A stretch of 36,048 nucleotides of DNA from an uncultured Ruminococcus sp. (GCA_949291125.1 CASEUJ010000012.1:1-36048); one strand, 5' to 3'; shown: positions 17,742 to 27,707, numbered from the stretch's first letter. Translations and numbers: made by a program. Notes: generated by a model not told the origin, from the letters alone.

Positions 17742-18707
17742 ATGCAACAGCTGACACTCGAAGAAACCGCACGATGGCTGGAGCAGTGCGAAGATGCCTG
17801 TATTCTCATTCACCAGAGCCCGGACGGGGACTGTGTGGGTGCCGGCTTTGCACTGGCAGAAATGCTCCACCAGATGGGAAAGCGTGCTGCCGTCCAATGC
17901 AGTGACCCGATCCCGGATCGCTATGGCTTTCTGCTGCCAGATGCCCCCCAGGAAACCTTGACACCGAAGTGCATTCTGGCAGTGGATGTGGCCGACCCGA
18001 AGCTGTTGGGTAGCCTGTCTGACCAGTACGGCACATCGGTGGATCTGTGTATCGATCATCATCGTTCCAATGTGGACTACGCCAAGCGTCGATTTCTGGA
18101 CAGTGCGGCGTCTGCCACTTGTGAGATTCTCTATGAGTTGACAAAGTTGCTGCCGGTGACGATAACTGATCACATGGCAACCTGCCTTTATACAGGTATG
18201 GCTACGGATACGGGTTGTTTCCAGTATGACAACACCCGCAGCGAAACCCACCGGGCTGTGGCTGCGCTGATGGACGCTTGCCCGGATGTGCGCTATGCCT
18301 GGATCAATCGGCAGATGTTTGCAGTGAAAAGCTTCGGACGCATGCAACTGGAACAGTTGCTTATCGACCGGATGGAACGCCATTTTGACGGCAAGTGCAT
18401 CCTGATTTGCGTGACACAGGCATTTTTACAGCAGTTTCATGTGGATGAAGCAGAACTCGATGGTATTGCCGGTTTCCCGTTACAGGTAGAAGGCGCCGAG
18501 ATTGGCATTACCATGAAGGAAAAGACGCCGGGTGAGTTTCGTATCTCCATGCGCTCGGCAGACTATGTCGATGTCTCAAAGATTTGTCAATCTTTGGGCG
18601 GTGGCGGCCATGTCAAGGCCTCGGGCTGTAGTATGTCCGGTACCGTAGATGAAGTCCGCCAGACGTTACTGGATGCAGTGGGCAAGGCACTGGGAGGTAT
18701 GCCATGA
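17742..18707 (+). CDS. nrnA: DHH/DHHA1 phosphoesterase, NrnA-type oligoribonuclease/pAp phosphatase
   Basis: 321 aa. NrnA-type enzymes degrade short RNA oligomers and dephosphorylate pAp, or cleave cyclic dinucleotide-derived pNpN. Motifs of the DHH domain: HQSPDGDCVGAGFAL (motif I), AVDVADP (II), CIDHHRSN (III, the DHH itself) and YTGMATDTGCFQYDNT (IV). The C-terminal DHHA1 domain ends with GGGGHVKASGCSM. No CBS or GGDEF domains, so it is not GdpP. GGAGG precedes ATG 17742. It overlaps truB by 4 nt (ATGA). Confidence 0.92.
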   Translation: MQQLTLEETARWLEQCEDACILIHQSPDGDCVGAGFALAEMLHQMGKRAAVQCSDPIPDRYGFLLPDAPQETLTPKCILAVDVADPKLLGSLSDQYGTSVDLCIDHHRSNVDYAKRRFLDSAASATCEILYELTKLLPVTITDHMATCLYTGMATDTGCFQYDNTRSETHRAVAALMDACPDVRYAWINRQMFAVKSFGRMQLEQLLIDRMERHFDGKCILICVTQAFLQQFHVDEAELDGIAGFPLQVEGAEIGITMKEKTPGEFRISMRSADYVDVSKICQSLGGGGHVKASGCSMSGTVDEVRQTLLDAVGKALGGMP

Positions 18708-19615
18708 TCCAGCAGGAACTACAGGGCGTGCTCTGTATCCATAAACCGCAGGAGTTTACGTCTTTCGATGTGATCGGAAAGCTGCGTGGGATCTTAAAGA
18801 TTCGCCGCTTGGGACACACCGGTACGCTTGACCCGATGGCGACGGGTGTTTTGCCGGTTCTGGTGGGACGTGCCACCAGAGCCTGTGATATCCTGCCGGA
18901 ACAAAATAAGGCATATCGTGCTGGCGTAAGATTCGGCATGGAAACTGACACGGAAGATATCTGGGGCACTCCCATCGCATACTATCCCCAGATGCATGTG
19001 ACAAGAGATGCATTGGAGGCGATTTTGCCCCAGTTTTTAGGGGAGATCGAACAGGTGCCGCCGATGTATTCTGCAGTTTCGGTGGACGGCAAGCGGCTCT
19101 ATGAACTTGCACGCAAAGGTGTTGTGATCGATCGTCCATCGCGTCGGGTGGAGATCCGTGCGATTACGATTGAAGCATGGGACGAGGTGCAGCAGACAGC
19201 AACCCTCGCCGTTGCCTGCGGCAAGGGTACCTATATCCGCACCCTTTTAGTGGATATCGGAAAAGCGCTCGGCGGCGGTGCTGTTATGACGTCTCTGTGC
19301 CGCACAATGGCGAATGGCTTTACACTGGAACAGTGTCATACCTTTGAGGAAGTGGGGCAAATGGTGGAGTCCGGTACCCTTCAATCAAATCTGATCCCGA
19401 CCGATCGGCTGTTTGCGGCACTGCCAAAATTGACGCTGTCACAAAAGCAGTCCACCTTATACCAGAATGGCGTAAAGCTTTTGCTGGAGCGAGTTGGCGG
19501 GATTTTGCCGGATGCGGACACCTATCGTATCTATGGTGCAGACGGCACATTTTTCGGGATCGCTCACGCCGACCGGGCAGAGGGACAGTTGCGGGTTGGC
19601 AAGAATTTTAGATAA
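18704..19615 (+). CDS. truB: tRNA pseudouridine(55) synthase TruB
   Basis: 303 aa. Converts U55 of the T-loop to pseudouridine. N-terminal GVLCIHKPQEFTSFDVI, the catalytic Asp43 in GHTGTLDPMATGVL, YRAGVRFGMETDTEDIWG, QVPPMYSAVSVDGKRLYELARKG and CGKGTYIRTLLVDIG are all family hallmarks. The C-terminal part (about 240-303) forms a short PUA-like extension. The start overlaps the nrnA stop (ATGA), implying coupled translation. Confidence 0.96.
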   Translation: MIQQELQGVLCIHKPQEFTSFDVIGKLRGILKIRRLGHTGTLDPMATGVLPVLVGRATRACDILPEQNKAYRAGVRFGMETDTEDIWGTPIAYYPQMHVTRDALEAILPQFLGEIEQVPPMYSAVSVDGKRLYELARKGVVIDRPSRRVEIRAITIEAWDEVQQTATLAVACGKGTYIRTLLVDIGKALGGGAVMTSLCRTMANGFTLEQCHTFEEVGQMVESGTLQSNLIPTDRLFAALPKLTLSQKQSTLYQNGVKLLLERVGGILPDADTYRIYGADGTFFGIAHADRAEGQLRVGKNFR

Positions 19616-19643
19616 TCTCAGATAGAAAGGCGGGGACGACAGC

Positions 19644-20579
19644 ATGAATCTGCTGGGGATGGACAGCGCAGTATCTGCATCGGGTGCGGTGGCGCTCGGA
19701 CTGTTCGATGGGGTGCATTTAGGACACCGTGCTGTATTGAATGCAGCGGCAGCATGTGCCAACGCACATGGATATACAGCATGTGCGTTTACCTTTGCAG
19801 CAGATTCTGTGCCGCAAAAGCGCGGCTATACGTTAGAATATCTCTATACAGATGTGCAGAAGTTTGCGTTGATGGAACAATGTGGCATTACAGCAGTCTA
19901 TGCGCCGGCGTTCGGTGAGATCTGTGCATTAGACGGCGAGCAGTTTTGCCAGAGCGTTCTGATTGACCGGTTTCACGCCAAAGATGTATTTTGCGGTGCG
20001 GATTTCCGCTTTGGCGCAGGAGCCGCATGGAATGTAGAAGCATTAGAGGCGTTTGGGATACAAATGGGCTTTCGGGTGCATCGGATCTCGCCGGTTTGTT
20101 ATGGCGGAGAAGTGATCTCTTCTACACGTATTCGCCGTGCTGTCAAAACCGGTATGGCGGAACACGCTGCGGCACTTCTGGGGGCGCCGTATCAGATCTG
20201 CGGCAACGTGATCCACGGTGCGGCACGTGGCAGAAAACACGCCGTGCCCACTATCAACATTCCCTTTGCGTCGGGGCAGCTTGTGCCAGCGTATGGCGTG
20301 TATGTTTCACGCACACATACAAAGCAGGGGACGTTTGATTCTGTGACGGACATCGGCGTTAAGCCTACTGTTAGTCAGACTCAGCCGCCGGCGGCAGAAA
20401 CATTTTTGCTGGATTTTTCCGGCGATCTCTATAACCAGCCTTGTACAGTAGAATTGCTCCACTTTCTACGTGCCGAGCAGAAGTTTTCGGATGAAACGGC
20501 GCTTTATCGCCAGATCGCACGCGATCAACAAGACTGTCTGGCGTGGCTTGCGGCGCATCGCACGCACCAATTGGCATAG
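19644..20579 (+). CDS. ribF: Bifunctional riboflavin kinase/FAD synthetase RibF
   Basis: 311 aa. Makes FMN from riboflavin and FAD from FMN. N-terminal FAD synthetase with LGLFDGVHLGHR (nucleotidyl-transferase HxGH-like) and ISSTRIRRAVKTG; C-terminal flavokinase with GNVIHGAARGRKHAVPTINI, VYVS and the late YNQPCTVELLHFLRAEQKFSDETAL. The flavokinase PTAN motif reads PTIN here, a mild substitution. Last gene of the operon, followed by a terminator. Confidence 0.94.
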   Translation: MNLLGMDSAVSASGAVALGLFDGVHLGHRAVLNAAAACANAHGYTACAFTFAADSVPQKRGYTLEYLYTDVQKFALMEQCGITAVYAPAFGEICALDGEQFCQSVLIDRFHAKDVFCGADFRFGAGAAWNVEALEAFGIQMGFRVHRISPVCYGGEVISSTRIRRAVKTGMAEHAAALLGAPYQICGNVIHGAARGRKHAVPTINIPFASGQLVPAYGVYVSRTHTKQGTFDSVTDIGVKPTVSQTQPPAAETFLLDFSGDLYNQPCTVELLHFLRAEQKFSDETALYRQIARDQQDCLAWLAAHRTHQLA

Positions 20580-20580
20580 G

Positions 20581-20616
20581 AAAAGGCACTGCCGTAATGG
20601 ACGGCATCCTTTTTTA
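20581..20616 (+). terminator. Terminator at the end of the rimP-ribF operon
   Basis: Inner stem TGCCGT/ACGGCA with a 5-nt loop, outer AAAAGG/CCTTTT with one unpaired base on each side, and TTTTTT at the 3' end. Confidence 0.75.
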
Positions 20617-20663
20617 ATAGATTGAATGGATGAATTATCATCAGAGAAAAGAGGAACATCAAT

Positions 20664-22130
20664 ATGGAAAAACGAGTAAGAACCCGGTTTGCGCCAAGCC
20701 CGACGGGCTATATGCACATCGGAAACCTGCGCACGGCACTCTACACCTATCTGATTGCTAAGAAATACAATGGCGATTTTATCTTGCGCATTGAGGACAC
20801 CGATCAAGAACGCTATGTGGAAGGCGCAGTCGATGTGATTTATGATACATTGCGTGTGGCAGGACTCCAGTGGGACGAAGGCCCCGATATCGGTGGTCCG
20901 GTGGGACCTTATATTCAGTCTGAACGCATGGGTATGTTCAAGTCGTATGCAGAACAGCTGGTGAAGAGCGGTCACGCCTATTACTGCTTTTGCGATAAAG
21001 AGCGTCTGGACGAAGTGCGCAAGATCCAGGAGGCATCTCGTATTGCACCGATGTATGACCGCCATTGCCGCAATCTCTCTCCGGAAGAAGTACAGGCAAA
21101 GCTCGATGCTGGCGTGCCCTATGTGATTCGTCAGAAAATGCCGCTCGAGGGCACAACGACCTTCCACGATGAGATTTATGGTGATATCACGGTGGATAAC
21201 AGTACGCTCGACGACCAGATTCTCATCAAGACCGACGGTATGCCGACCTATAACTTTGCAAACGTAGTGGATGATCACCTGATGGGGATTACCCATGTGG
21301 TACGCGGCAACGAGTATTTGTCGTCCACGCCGAAGTATAATCTGCTGTATGAGGCATTTGGCTGGGATGTGCCGATCTATGTCCACTGCGCACCGGTTAT
21401 GAAAGACCAGACGCACAAGCTTTCTAAGCGAAATGGCGACGCGTCGTTCCAGGATCTGATGGCAAAGGGCTATCTGCCGCAGGCGGTTATCAATTTTATC
21501 GCACTGCTCGGCTGGGCACCGACCGGTGAACAGGAAATCTTTACACTCGATGAGCTGAAGGATGCGTTTTCGATCAGCGGCATGAGCAAGTCGCCGGCAA
21601 TTTTCGATGGACAGAAGCTCCGGGCGATCAATGCGGCATATGTCCACAAGCTGTCCCCGGAGGAGTTTTTAGAGATGGCGACGCCCTATATCCGCCAGAC
21701 AGTAAAGCGGACGGATATTGATCTTGAACTGCTCTGTTCCACGCTTCAAAATCGCACCGAAGTGTTCTCGGATATTCCGGAACAGGTGGACTTTATTGAT
21801 GCCATGCCGGAATATGATATGGAAATGTATCGTCATAAGAAGATGAAGACAACGCCGGAAACGGCACTCGAAGCACTCAAAGCGGCACTGCCGGTTCTGG
21901 AAGGCGTTTCGGATTGGAATGCAGAGCAGATTCATGCGGCACTCTTTGCAAAGATCGCAGACCTTGGTGTGAAAAACGGTTGGATGCTGTGGCCGATCCG
22001 CACGGCAGTTTCTGGCAAACAGTTTACACCGGGCGGCGGCGTAGAGCTTTGTGCGATCCTCGGCAAGGATGACACCCTGTGCCGTATCAGAAAGGCGATC
22101 GATGACCTGACGGCATATTGTGCCGCGTAA
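20664..22130 (+). CDS. gltX: Glutamyl-tRNA synthetase
   Basis: 488 aa, class I aminoacyl-tRNA synthetase. It charges tRNA-Glu and, in most Firmicutes, also tRNA-Gln for later transamidation. [19 protein letters not shown] contains the HIGH-type motif, [10 protein letters not shown] is the Glu-binding region, and HKLSKRNGD at about 251-259 is the KMSKS-type motif. The C-terminal all-alpha anticodon-binding part ends with [30 protein letters not shown] lies 8 nt before ATG 20664. It stands alone between a terminator and a 138-nt gap. Confidence 0.96.
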   Translation: MEKRVRTRFAPSPTGYMHIGNLRTALYTYLIAKKYNGDFILRIEDTDQERYVEGAVDVIYDTLRVAGLQWDEGPDIGGPVGPYIQSERMGMFKSYAEQLVKSGHAYYCFCDKERLDEVRKIQEASRIAPMYDRHCRNLSPEEVQAKLDAGVPYVIRQKMPLEGTTTFHDEIYGDITVDNSTLDDQILIKTDGMPTYNFANVVDDHLMGITHVVRGNEYLSSTPKYNLLYEAFGWDVPIYVHCAPVMKDQTHKLSKRNGDASFQDLMAKGYLPQAVINFIALLGWAPTGEQEIFTLDELKDAFSISGMSKSPAIFDGQKLRAINAAYVHKLSPEEFLEMATPYIRQTVKRTDIDLELLCSTLQNRTEVFSDIPEQVDFIDAMPEYDMEMYRHKKMKTTPETALEALKAALPVLEGVSDWNAEQIHAALFAKIADLGVKNGWMLWPIRTAVSGKQFTPGGGVELCAILGKDDTLCRIRKAIDDLTAYCAA

Positions 22131-22152
22131 TGACAACGGCTGTTGGAATGAT

Positions 22153-22193
22153 ATAGCGGCGTGATATCTTTCGTGGGATTATCACGCAGCTAT
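22153..22193. promoter_or_regulatory. Long interrupted inverted repeat between gltX and the ABC transporter
   Basis: ATAGC-G-GCGTGATA on the left and TATCACGC-A-GCTAT on the right: 13 paired positions around one mismatch, with a 13-nt loop. No T-run follows on either strand. It may be an mRNA structure or a protein-binding site in front of the ABC transporter operon. I see no convincing -35/-10 pair nearby. Confidence 0.4.
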
Positions 22194-22268
22194 CACAATA
22201 CATTGCTAAAATAAGTCACGTATTGATGTGCGCCATGGATGCACAAGCAAAAGGAGGCAATCACAAGG

Positions 22269-23372
22269 ATGATTGAAGTCAAACACCTGACCAAATTCTA
22301 TGGGGATAAGGCTGCCGTCAAGGATATCAGTTTTACCGTAGAAGACGGCGAAATCTTAGGCTTGCTCGGACCGAACGGTGCTGGCAAGTCCACGACGATG
22401 AACATGCTGACCGGCTATATTAGTTCCTCTTCTGGACAGGCACTGATCAACGGAATCGATATTCTCGAAGATCCGATTAAAGCAAAGGCACAGATCGGCT
22501 ATCTGCCGGAACTGCCGCCGCTTTATCTCGATATGACGGTCATGGGCTATCTCAATTTTGTCTATGACCTGAAAAAGTGTAAGTTGCCGCGTAAATCGCA
22601 TTTGAAGGATGTCTGCAATCTCTGTAAGATCAGCGATGTTTCCGGTCGTGTGATCAAGCATCTGTCCAAGGGCTATCGCCAGCGTGTGGGGCTCGCACAG
22701 GCACTGATCGGCAATCCGCCGATATTGATCCTCGACGAACCGACGGTCGGTCTTGACCCGAAACAGATCATTGAAATTCGTACATTGGTAAAGAAACTCG
22801 GCAAGCGCCATACAGTCATCTTGTCGTCCCATATCCTGTCAGAAGTACAGGCGGTCTGCGATCGGGTTATCATCATCAATCGCGGACAAATCGCCGCAAA
22901 TGACACGACTGACAACCTGTCGAAATCGGTTTCTGGTACGAACAAACTCACAGTACGCATCAAAGGACCGCGGACAGAAGTGCTACAGGCGATCCGTGCG
23001 ATTGGCAATACTGTTGGTGCAAAAAACGGTGTACATAGTGTACAGGCCGATATGGAGCGCGAGCCAGGTGTGTTTGAATATGAGATTGAGACTGCCCCGG
23101 ATTTTGACGCGCGTCCGGCGCTCAACGAAATGGTGCAGGCGCACGGCTGGGCAATCTATAAGATGGATCTCGGCGAAATGACACTGGAGGACATCTTCCT
23201 CAAGATTACCATGGGCGAGGGCGTCAAGCTCTCTTCGGCAAAGAAAACGGCGGCACAGCCTGAATCATCGGTTCAGTCAGAGTCAAAGCCAAGTGCCGCA
23301 GGTGGACAGGAATCTGCTGCGCCGGCTGAAACGCAGACAGATGCAGAACCAGAAAAAGGAGGCAAGGCGTAA
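22269..23372 (+). CDS. ABC transporter ATP-binding protein (GldA/NosF-like)
   Basis: 367 aa. One complete nucleotide-binding domain: Walker A GPNGAGKST (34-42), signature LSKGYRQRVGLAQAL, Walker B ILILDEPTVGLDP and switch His in SSHIL. The last 45 or so residues are a low-complexity Ala/Ser/Glu/Gln tail of unknown role. ATG 22269 is chosen because AAAGGAGG lies about 10 nt upstream and the protein then starts with IEVKHLTKFYG. It shares its TAATG stop/start with the permease gene. By gene order it powers the GldF/GldG-like partners that follow. Confidence 0.92.
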   Translation: MIEVKHLTKFYGDKAAVKDISFTVEDGEILGLLGPNGAGKSTTMNMLTGYISSSSGQALINGIDILEDPIKAKAQIGYLPELPPLYLDMTVMGYLNFVYDLKKCKLPRKSHLKDVCNLCKISDVSGRVIKHLSKGYRQRVGLAQALIGNPPILILDEPTVGLDPKQIIEIRTLVKKLGKRHTVILSSHILSEVQAVCDRVIIINRGQIAANDTTDNLSKSVSGTNKLTVRIKGPRTEVLQAIRAIGNTVGAKNGVHSVQADMEREPGVFEYEIETAPDFDARPALNEMVQAHGWAIYKMDLGEMTLEDIFLKITMGEGVKLSSAKKTAAQPESSVQSESKPSAAGGQESAAPAETQTDAEPEKGGKA

Positions 23373-24079
23373 TGGGTGCGATTTATCGGCGTGAAATGGG
23401 GGCATTTTTCACCTCCAGCATTGCATATGTCTTTTTGGCAGTCTTTTATCTGGCTGCGGGTTATTTCTTCTATGCGTCGTCGCTCTATTCGGCGACAACG
23501 GACATGTCCGGCGTATTTACAAGTTTGTTTCTGATCGTGGTAATCCTGATCCCGATCCTGACGATGCGTCTGTTTAGCGAAGAGAAAAAGCAGAAGACGG
23601 AACAGGGGCTTTTAACGGCACCAGTCTCCATCGGCGGGATTGTGCTGGGCAAGTATTTTGCAGCACTGACAATGTATACCATCGGCATTGCGATCCTGTT
23701 TGTCTATGCACTGATTCTGAGTTTTCTGGGCGTTGTGACGTGGGGCATTGTGATTGCCAATATCTTAGCGCTGTTTTTGCTTGGCGCGGCATTTATTGCG
23801 GTGACACTGTTCATTTCTTCTCTGACAGAAAATCAAGTGGTTGCCGCCGTACTCGGTATTATTGCGCTTTTGGTTCTTTATATGCTGGATGTGTTCGCGC
23901 AGTATACTGAGAACTGGCCGATTTTGCCGACTGTGCTGCGCGCGCTCTCATTCTATACCAGATATTATGACTTTACGGCGGGTCTGTTTGATCCGGCGAG
24001 TGTGCTGTTTTACATCAGCACGGCGGTGATTTTCAACTTCTTCACCGTGCGTGTCTTTGAGAAACGGCGCTGGAGCTGA
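23372..24079 (+). CDS. ABC-2-type membrane permease (GldF-like)
   Basis: 235 aa, mostly hydrophobic, about six membrane segments. It begins MGAIYRREMGAFFTSSIAYVFLAVF, the usual start of this permease class, and contains LFSEEKKQKTEQGLLTAPVSIGGIVLGKY, the cytoplasmic loop thought to contact the ATPase. The start ATG overlaps the stop of the ATPase gene by one base. It is the membrane part of the four-gene transporter set; the cargo is unknown. Confidence 0.9.
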   Translation: MGAIYRREMGAFFTSSIAYVFLAVFYLAAGYFFYASSLYSATTDMSGVFTSLFLIVVILIPILTMRLFSEEKKQKTEQGLLTAPVSIGGIVLGKYFAALTMYTIGIAILFVYALILSFLGVVTWGIVIANILALFLLGAAFIAVTLFISSLTENQVVAAVLGIIALLVLYMLDVFAQYTENWPILPTVLRALSFYTRYYDFTAGLFDPASVLFYISTAVIFNFFTVRVFEKRRWS

Positions 24080-24098
24080 GAGAGGAGGAATACAGACC

Positions 24099-25799
24099 AT
24101 GCAGGAAAACGAAAGCAAACACCAGAAAACAGTTGCCACAGAGTCGGAGGAGAAGCGACAGAACCGGCTCAAACGCCGCAAGAAGCTCAAATACGGCGGC
24201 CTTGCAACGGCAGTGACAGTGATTTTTGTGGCAGTGGTTGTATTGATCAATGTTGTGGTCGAGCAGATCGGAAATCGCTTTCCGGATTTTGTCCTCGACT
24301 TAACTACATCGAATGTTTATGAAATCAGCGACGAAACGTTAGACTATATCAAAAACCTCGATCAGGATGTCGAAATCGCCATCTCTGCGGAGGAGAGCAA
24401 TTTCGACGGTGATACCTATAACCGGATGATCACAGAGACGCTTGAACGTTATCAGGGATATTCGGATCATATCTCCGTTACCTATTTTGATACCACAAAG
24501 GATCCGGATATCCTTGCGAAGTATCAGGAACTCTACAGCGGGGATATCAGCTCAAATGAGATTATCGTCCGCAGTGGCAACCGCATAAAGGTCTATCCGA
24601 TCAGCGATCTATTTGAGATTGATCAGGATATGTATCAATATTATTATTATGGCTATGTGGATTATGCAGATATCATCACTGCCTTTAAGGGAGAACAAGT
24701 GCTGACAACGGCGATCATGAACGTCACCGACTCAAATCCGAAGTCGGTGGGACTGATTATGACATCCAATGGTGACTATATCTTTAGCGCGACCAACGCA
24801 AACTACTATGCAATTACCGGAGTGCAGACGCTGTTGGATGATAACGGCTATGATGTCACAACGCTTGATCTGATCAATGATACGCTCGATCCGGCGGAAT
24901 ATGATATTCTGTTGCTGCCGGCACCGGCAAATGACCTCACAACCGACTCGGTGAAGAAGTTGACGGACTTCCTCTACAATGACGGGGATCTCGGGAAACA
25001 GCTGATCTATATCGCAGACTATACCCAGAGTTCAACACCGAACCTTGATTCGTTCCTGAAAGAGTGGAATGTACAGGTGGATGCAAGCAGTGTCTTCGAT
25101 GAAGGCAGCAACACCCAGACAGTGCGCGTCGTGGCAGGGAATGTCAATGCACCGGTCACCAGCGTGACAACAGAAGCAGATTATAATGGCAATCTGGCGA
25201 ATGCAAGCCTGCCAATCGTGGCACCACTCGCGCGTCCAATCACAGAACTAACCTCAAATAATGGTAGAACAGTGACAAATCTGCTGACAACTTCGGAAAC
25301 ATCCTATCTCTTCCCGTATATGGAGGCAAGAGAGAATGCAGACGACGAAGCTGCAATACCAGATGCGGACACAGATGCAACTATCGATTCGACACAGGCA
25401 ACAATGGAAGCAGCAACTGAGGCGGCAACCACTACAACATTTGACGCATCGTCTGCAGAACGCGGCTCGAATGCAGTTATGGTGCTCTGCCGCGACCAGC
25501 AGTCCACCGGTAGTGAATTCATCGAAAGCGATGTGATCGTGTTAGGGTCGATGTCGATGCTTGATTATTTGCTGATTCAGGATAGTTCGTATAATAACGC
25601 CGAGTATTTCATCGGTCTGTTAAATTCTGTCTGCGGCAAGGAGGACAGCATTGTCATTGCGACAAAGGATCTCAGCCAGAACTCGATTTCGACTTCGGAC
25701 ACCCAGCTGAAGGCGATCCGCACGATCGTTGTGATTATCATTCCGCTTGTGGTAGTCGTAATCGGCGTTGTGGTTGCTGTACGCAGACGTTATCGTTGA
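24099..25799 (+). CDS. GldG-like ABC transporter auxiliary protein
   Basis: 566 aa. A basic cytoplasmic N-terminus rich in Lys/Arg (1-30), membrane segment about 34-55, a large extracytoplasmic region, and a second membrane segment at the very end (IRTIVVIIIPLVVVVIGVVVAV) followed by RRRYR. The outer part begins DLTTSNVYEISDETLDYIKNLDQDVEIAI, typical of the GldG/ABC-type auxiliary family (Thr-Ser-x-x-x-Tyr then a redox-like fold), and contains LLLPAPANDLTTDSVKKLTDFLYNDG. About 50 residues near 415-465 are a Thr/Ala/Asp-rich low-complexity insert. AGAGGAGG precedes ATG 24099. Confidence 0.88.
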   Translation: MQENESKHQKTVATESEEKRQNRLKRRKKLKYGGLATAVTVIFVAVVVLINVVVEQIGNRFPDFVLDLTTSNVYEISDETLDYIKNLDQDVEIAISAEESNFDGDTYNRMITETLERYQGYSDHISVTYFDTTKDPDILAKYQELYSGDISSNEIIVRSGNRIKVYPISDLFEIDQDMYQYYYYGYVDYADIITAFKGEQVLTTAIMNVTDSNPKSVGLIMTSNGDYIFSATNANYYAITGVQTLLDDNGYDVTTLDLINDTLDPAEYDILLLPAPANDLTTDSVKKLTDFLYNDGDLGKQLIYIADYTQSSTPNLDSFLKEWNVQVDASSVFDEGSNTQTVRVVAGNVNAPVTSVTTEADYNGNLANASLPIVAPLARPITELTSNNGRTVTNLLTTSETSYLFPYMEARENADDEAAIPDADTDATIDSTQATMEAATEAATTTTFDASSAERGSNAVMVLCRDQQSTGSEFIESDVIVLGSMSMLDYLLIQDSSYNNAEYFIGLLNSVCGKEDSIVIATKDLSQNSISTSDTQLKAIRTIVVIIIPLVVVVIGVVVAVRRRYR

Positions 25800-25823
25800 T
25801 TCGGGAAAGGATGGAGTTGTTGT

Positions 25824-27317
25824 ATGCGTAAAAGAACGCTGGGGATTATCGGCGGTCTGGTGCTCGTTGCGGCACTGGGCGGTGCGGCGCTGTTGTTGCT
25901 GTCTACAGATCCATCAGATGATTCCTCGGGAAATGGTTCTTCTTCCGTCGAGGAAACCAGCGCGGCAGAGATCCCACTGACATCGCAAGAGCCGAATGCG
26001 GTTTCATCGATCGATATTCAGAATGCATCGGGCAGCTATGAGGTGGTTCGAGTGCAGGAGGGCGATGATGAGAATAATGCCGTTTATGCTATCTCCGGAT
26101 GGGAAGATGTGCCGACCGATACCTCAAAGCTATGGACGCTCTCCAATAACACCGCAACCATGGCGGCATCTGCTGTGGTGGAGGAAGACTGTACCGATCT
26201 TGAAAAGTTTGGACTCGACGAAGATACAGCAGCATTGGCCACGCTTCACTTTGATGACGGCTCAAGCTATGCATTCCGAATCGGCAACACGGCATCGGAT
26301 TCGAGCCTGACCTATTTTGCACCGGCAGAGGAGGATACGGTGTATACGATCCGAACATCGCTGGTATCCAACTTCCAGAATGCGGCAATTGACTTTTTGA
26401 GCAAGACCATTTTAGAAGCACCGGCAGAGGATGAATATCCGATCGTAAATTATCTGAAAATTGAACGAAAAGACATGGACTATGTCTTTGAACTTGACTA
26501 TGATACGACGGCAGACGACGAAGATGCAACTGGCGGTACAGTTGCATCGCATATCATGGTTTCGCCAGTGCCAACCTATCTGAGCGTAGATCGTTCGACA
26601 CCGGTTGTCACCGGCATGTTCGGACTGACAGCAGATTCTGTCGTAGTTCCTATGCCGACCGAAGCGGATCTGGAGGAATACGGTCTGACTGACCCATTCG
26701 GCACGGCAATCATGGACTGTGATGACGGGAACCAGTATGTGCTGCATTTCAGCGAAAGCTATACACAGACAGATGAAGAAACCAGTACAACAGGCATCTA
26801 CTATTACGCTTATTTGGAAGGCGTCAATGCAATTTACAGCGTGACAGAGGAGAACATGGTCTGGGCAACGGTAGAGCCGACGGATGTTGCCTCTAAGCTG
26901 GTGTTGGCAACATATGTTTGGGACATTGGGACGCTCGATGTCAGCATGCCCGGCGGCGACGCATTTGCGTTCAAGGTGACTGGGGAAAGCGCAGATGATG
27001 CACAGGTAACGCTCAATGGCGAACCGACCGACGCCGAACGCTATCGGACGTTTTATTCGTTCCTGCTCAATATCACCGCAGAGACGATTGACTTTACGTC
27101 CGAGCCGACTGGCGAGTCGCTTGCCGATATCCGGATTGAAACGCAAAACGGCAGCTATGCGCGCGAGTTCCAGTTCTATGCGCTTGATGATTTCACGTGT
27201 TTGATCACAGTGGATGGGAAGGCGGCGTATACCTGTCGCCGATCTTTCCTTGATGTGCTGAAAAACAATATGGCGATCTATGACACGGATGAGGAATTCG
27301 CTACAAACTGGAGTTAA
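25824..27317 (+). CDS. DUF4340-type extracytoplasmic protein of the GldFG-like cluster
   Basis: 497 aa. One N-terminal membrane anchor (TLGIIGGLVLVAALGGAALLLL), then a Ser-rich linker and a beta-rich exterior region. Repeated motifs such as VEEDCTDLEKFGLDEDTAALATLHFDDGSSYAFRIGN and EADLEEYGLTDPFGTAIMDCDDGNQYVLHF (a 'leeyGLd-P...v...l.dG' pattern, seen twice) are the hallmark of DUF4340 proteins, which follow gldG-like genes in many bacteria. Function is unknown; it is probably the exposed partner of the transporter. It starts 24 nt after the gldG-like stop. Confidence 0.85.
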   Translation: MRKRTLGIIGGLVLVAALGGAALLLLSTDPSDDSSGNGSSSVEETSAAEIPLTSQEPNAVSSIDIQNASGSYEVVRVQEGDDENNAVYAISGWEDVPTDTSKLWTLSNNTATMAASAVVEEDCTDLEKFGLDEDTAALATLHFDDGSSYAFRIGNTASDSSLTYFAPAEEDTVYTIRTSLVSNFQNAAIDFLSKTILEAPAEDEYPIVNYLKIERKDMDYVFELDYDTTADDEDATGGTVASHIMVSPVPTYLSVDRSTPVVTGMFGLTADSVVVPMPTEADLEEYGLTDPFGTAIMDCDDGNQYVLHFSESYTQTDEETSTTGIYYYAYLEGVNAIYSVTEENMVWATVEPTDVASKLVLATYVWDIGTLDVSMPGGDAFAFKVTGESADDAQVTLNGEPTDAERYRTFYSFLLNITAETIDFTSEPTGESLADIRIETQNGSYAREFQFYALDDFTCLITVDGKAAYTCRRSFLDVLKNNMAIYDTDEEFATNWS

Positions 27318-27375
27318 GTGATCCGAATGGACTGTTTATCCACAATGTGTAAGCTTCGAAAGGAGGAACCAAAAC

Positions 27376-27675
27376 ATGAGTCAGGAATTTTTTATGTATC
27401 GTGGTTATCCGCTGGTGCGCAGCGGGAATCAGATCTATTATGGCTATATGTCAGATCCATATGTGATCATGATTGAGATTAAACATCAGACACAGTCGAA
27501 AGACGGAATGAAACTTGCCGATAAGCTAAAGGTATATCAGATGGCGACAAGAGAAAAGGATCCGGTTAAGGCAATTGTCAAGACATCGGATCGTCCGAAT
27601 TTGTATGAAGCGGTGGATCTGGCGCACGTCTGGCTCAAACGCGCAGAGCGCGATGCACAGGCGGCAAAGGCATAA
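27376..27675 (+). CDS. Small conserved-looking cytoplasmic protein, function unknown
   Basis: 99 aa, soluble. AAGGAGG 10 nt before ATG 27376 and clean coding sequence up to a very strong terminator support it as a real gene. It reads as a compact alpha/beta protein: YRGYPLVRSGNQIYYGYMSDPYVIMIEI, then LADKLKVYQMATRE, and a C-terminal helix LYEAVDLAHVWLKRAERDA. It resembles short uncharacterised proteins I associate with Clostridia, but I cannot name a family. As last gene after the transporter set it may be co-transcribed with it. Confidence 0.8.
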   Translation: MSQEFFMYRGYPLVRSGNQIYYGYMSDPYVIMIEIKHQTQSKDGMKLADKLKVYQMATREKDPVKAIVKTSDRPNLYEAVDLAHVWLKRAERDAQAAKA

Positions 27676-27707
27676 CAAATCGAAAGCCACAAACTATGTG
27701 AAATAGG

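Noticed and set aside
20466-21647. Long open frame antisense to gltX and ribF, and similar frames antisense to fba, nrnA and cas genes
   Set aside because: They mirror the codon bias of real genes on the other strand, lack RBSs and show no family motifs.
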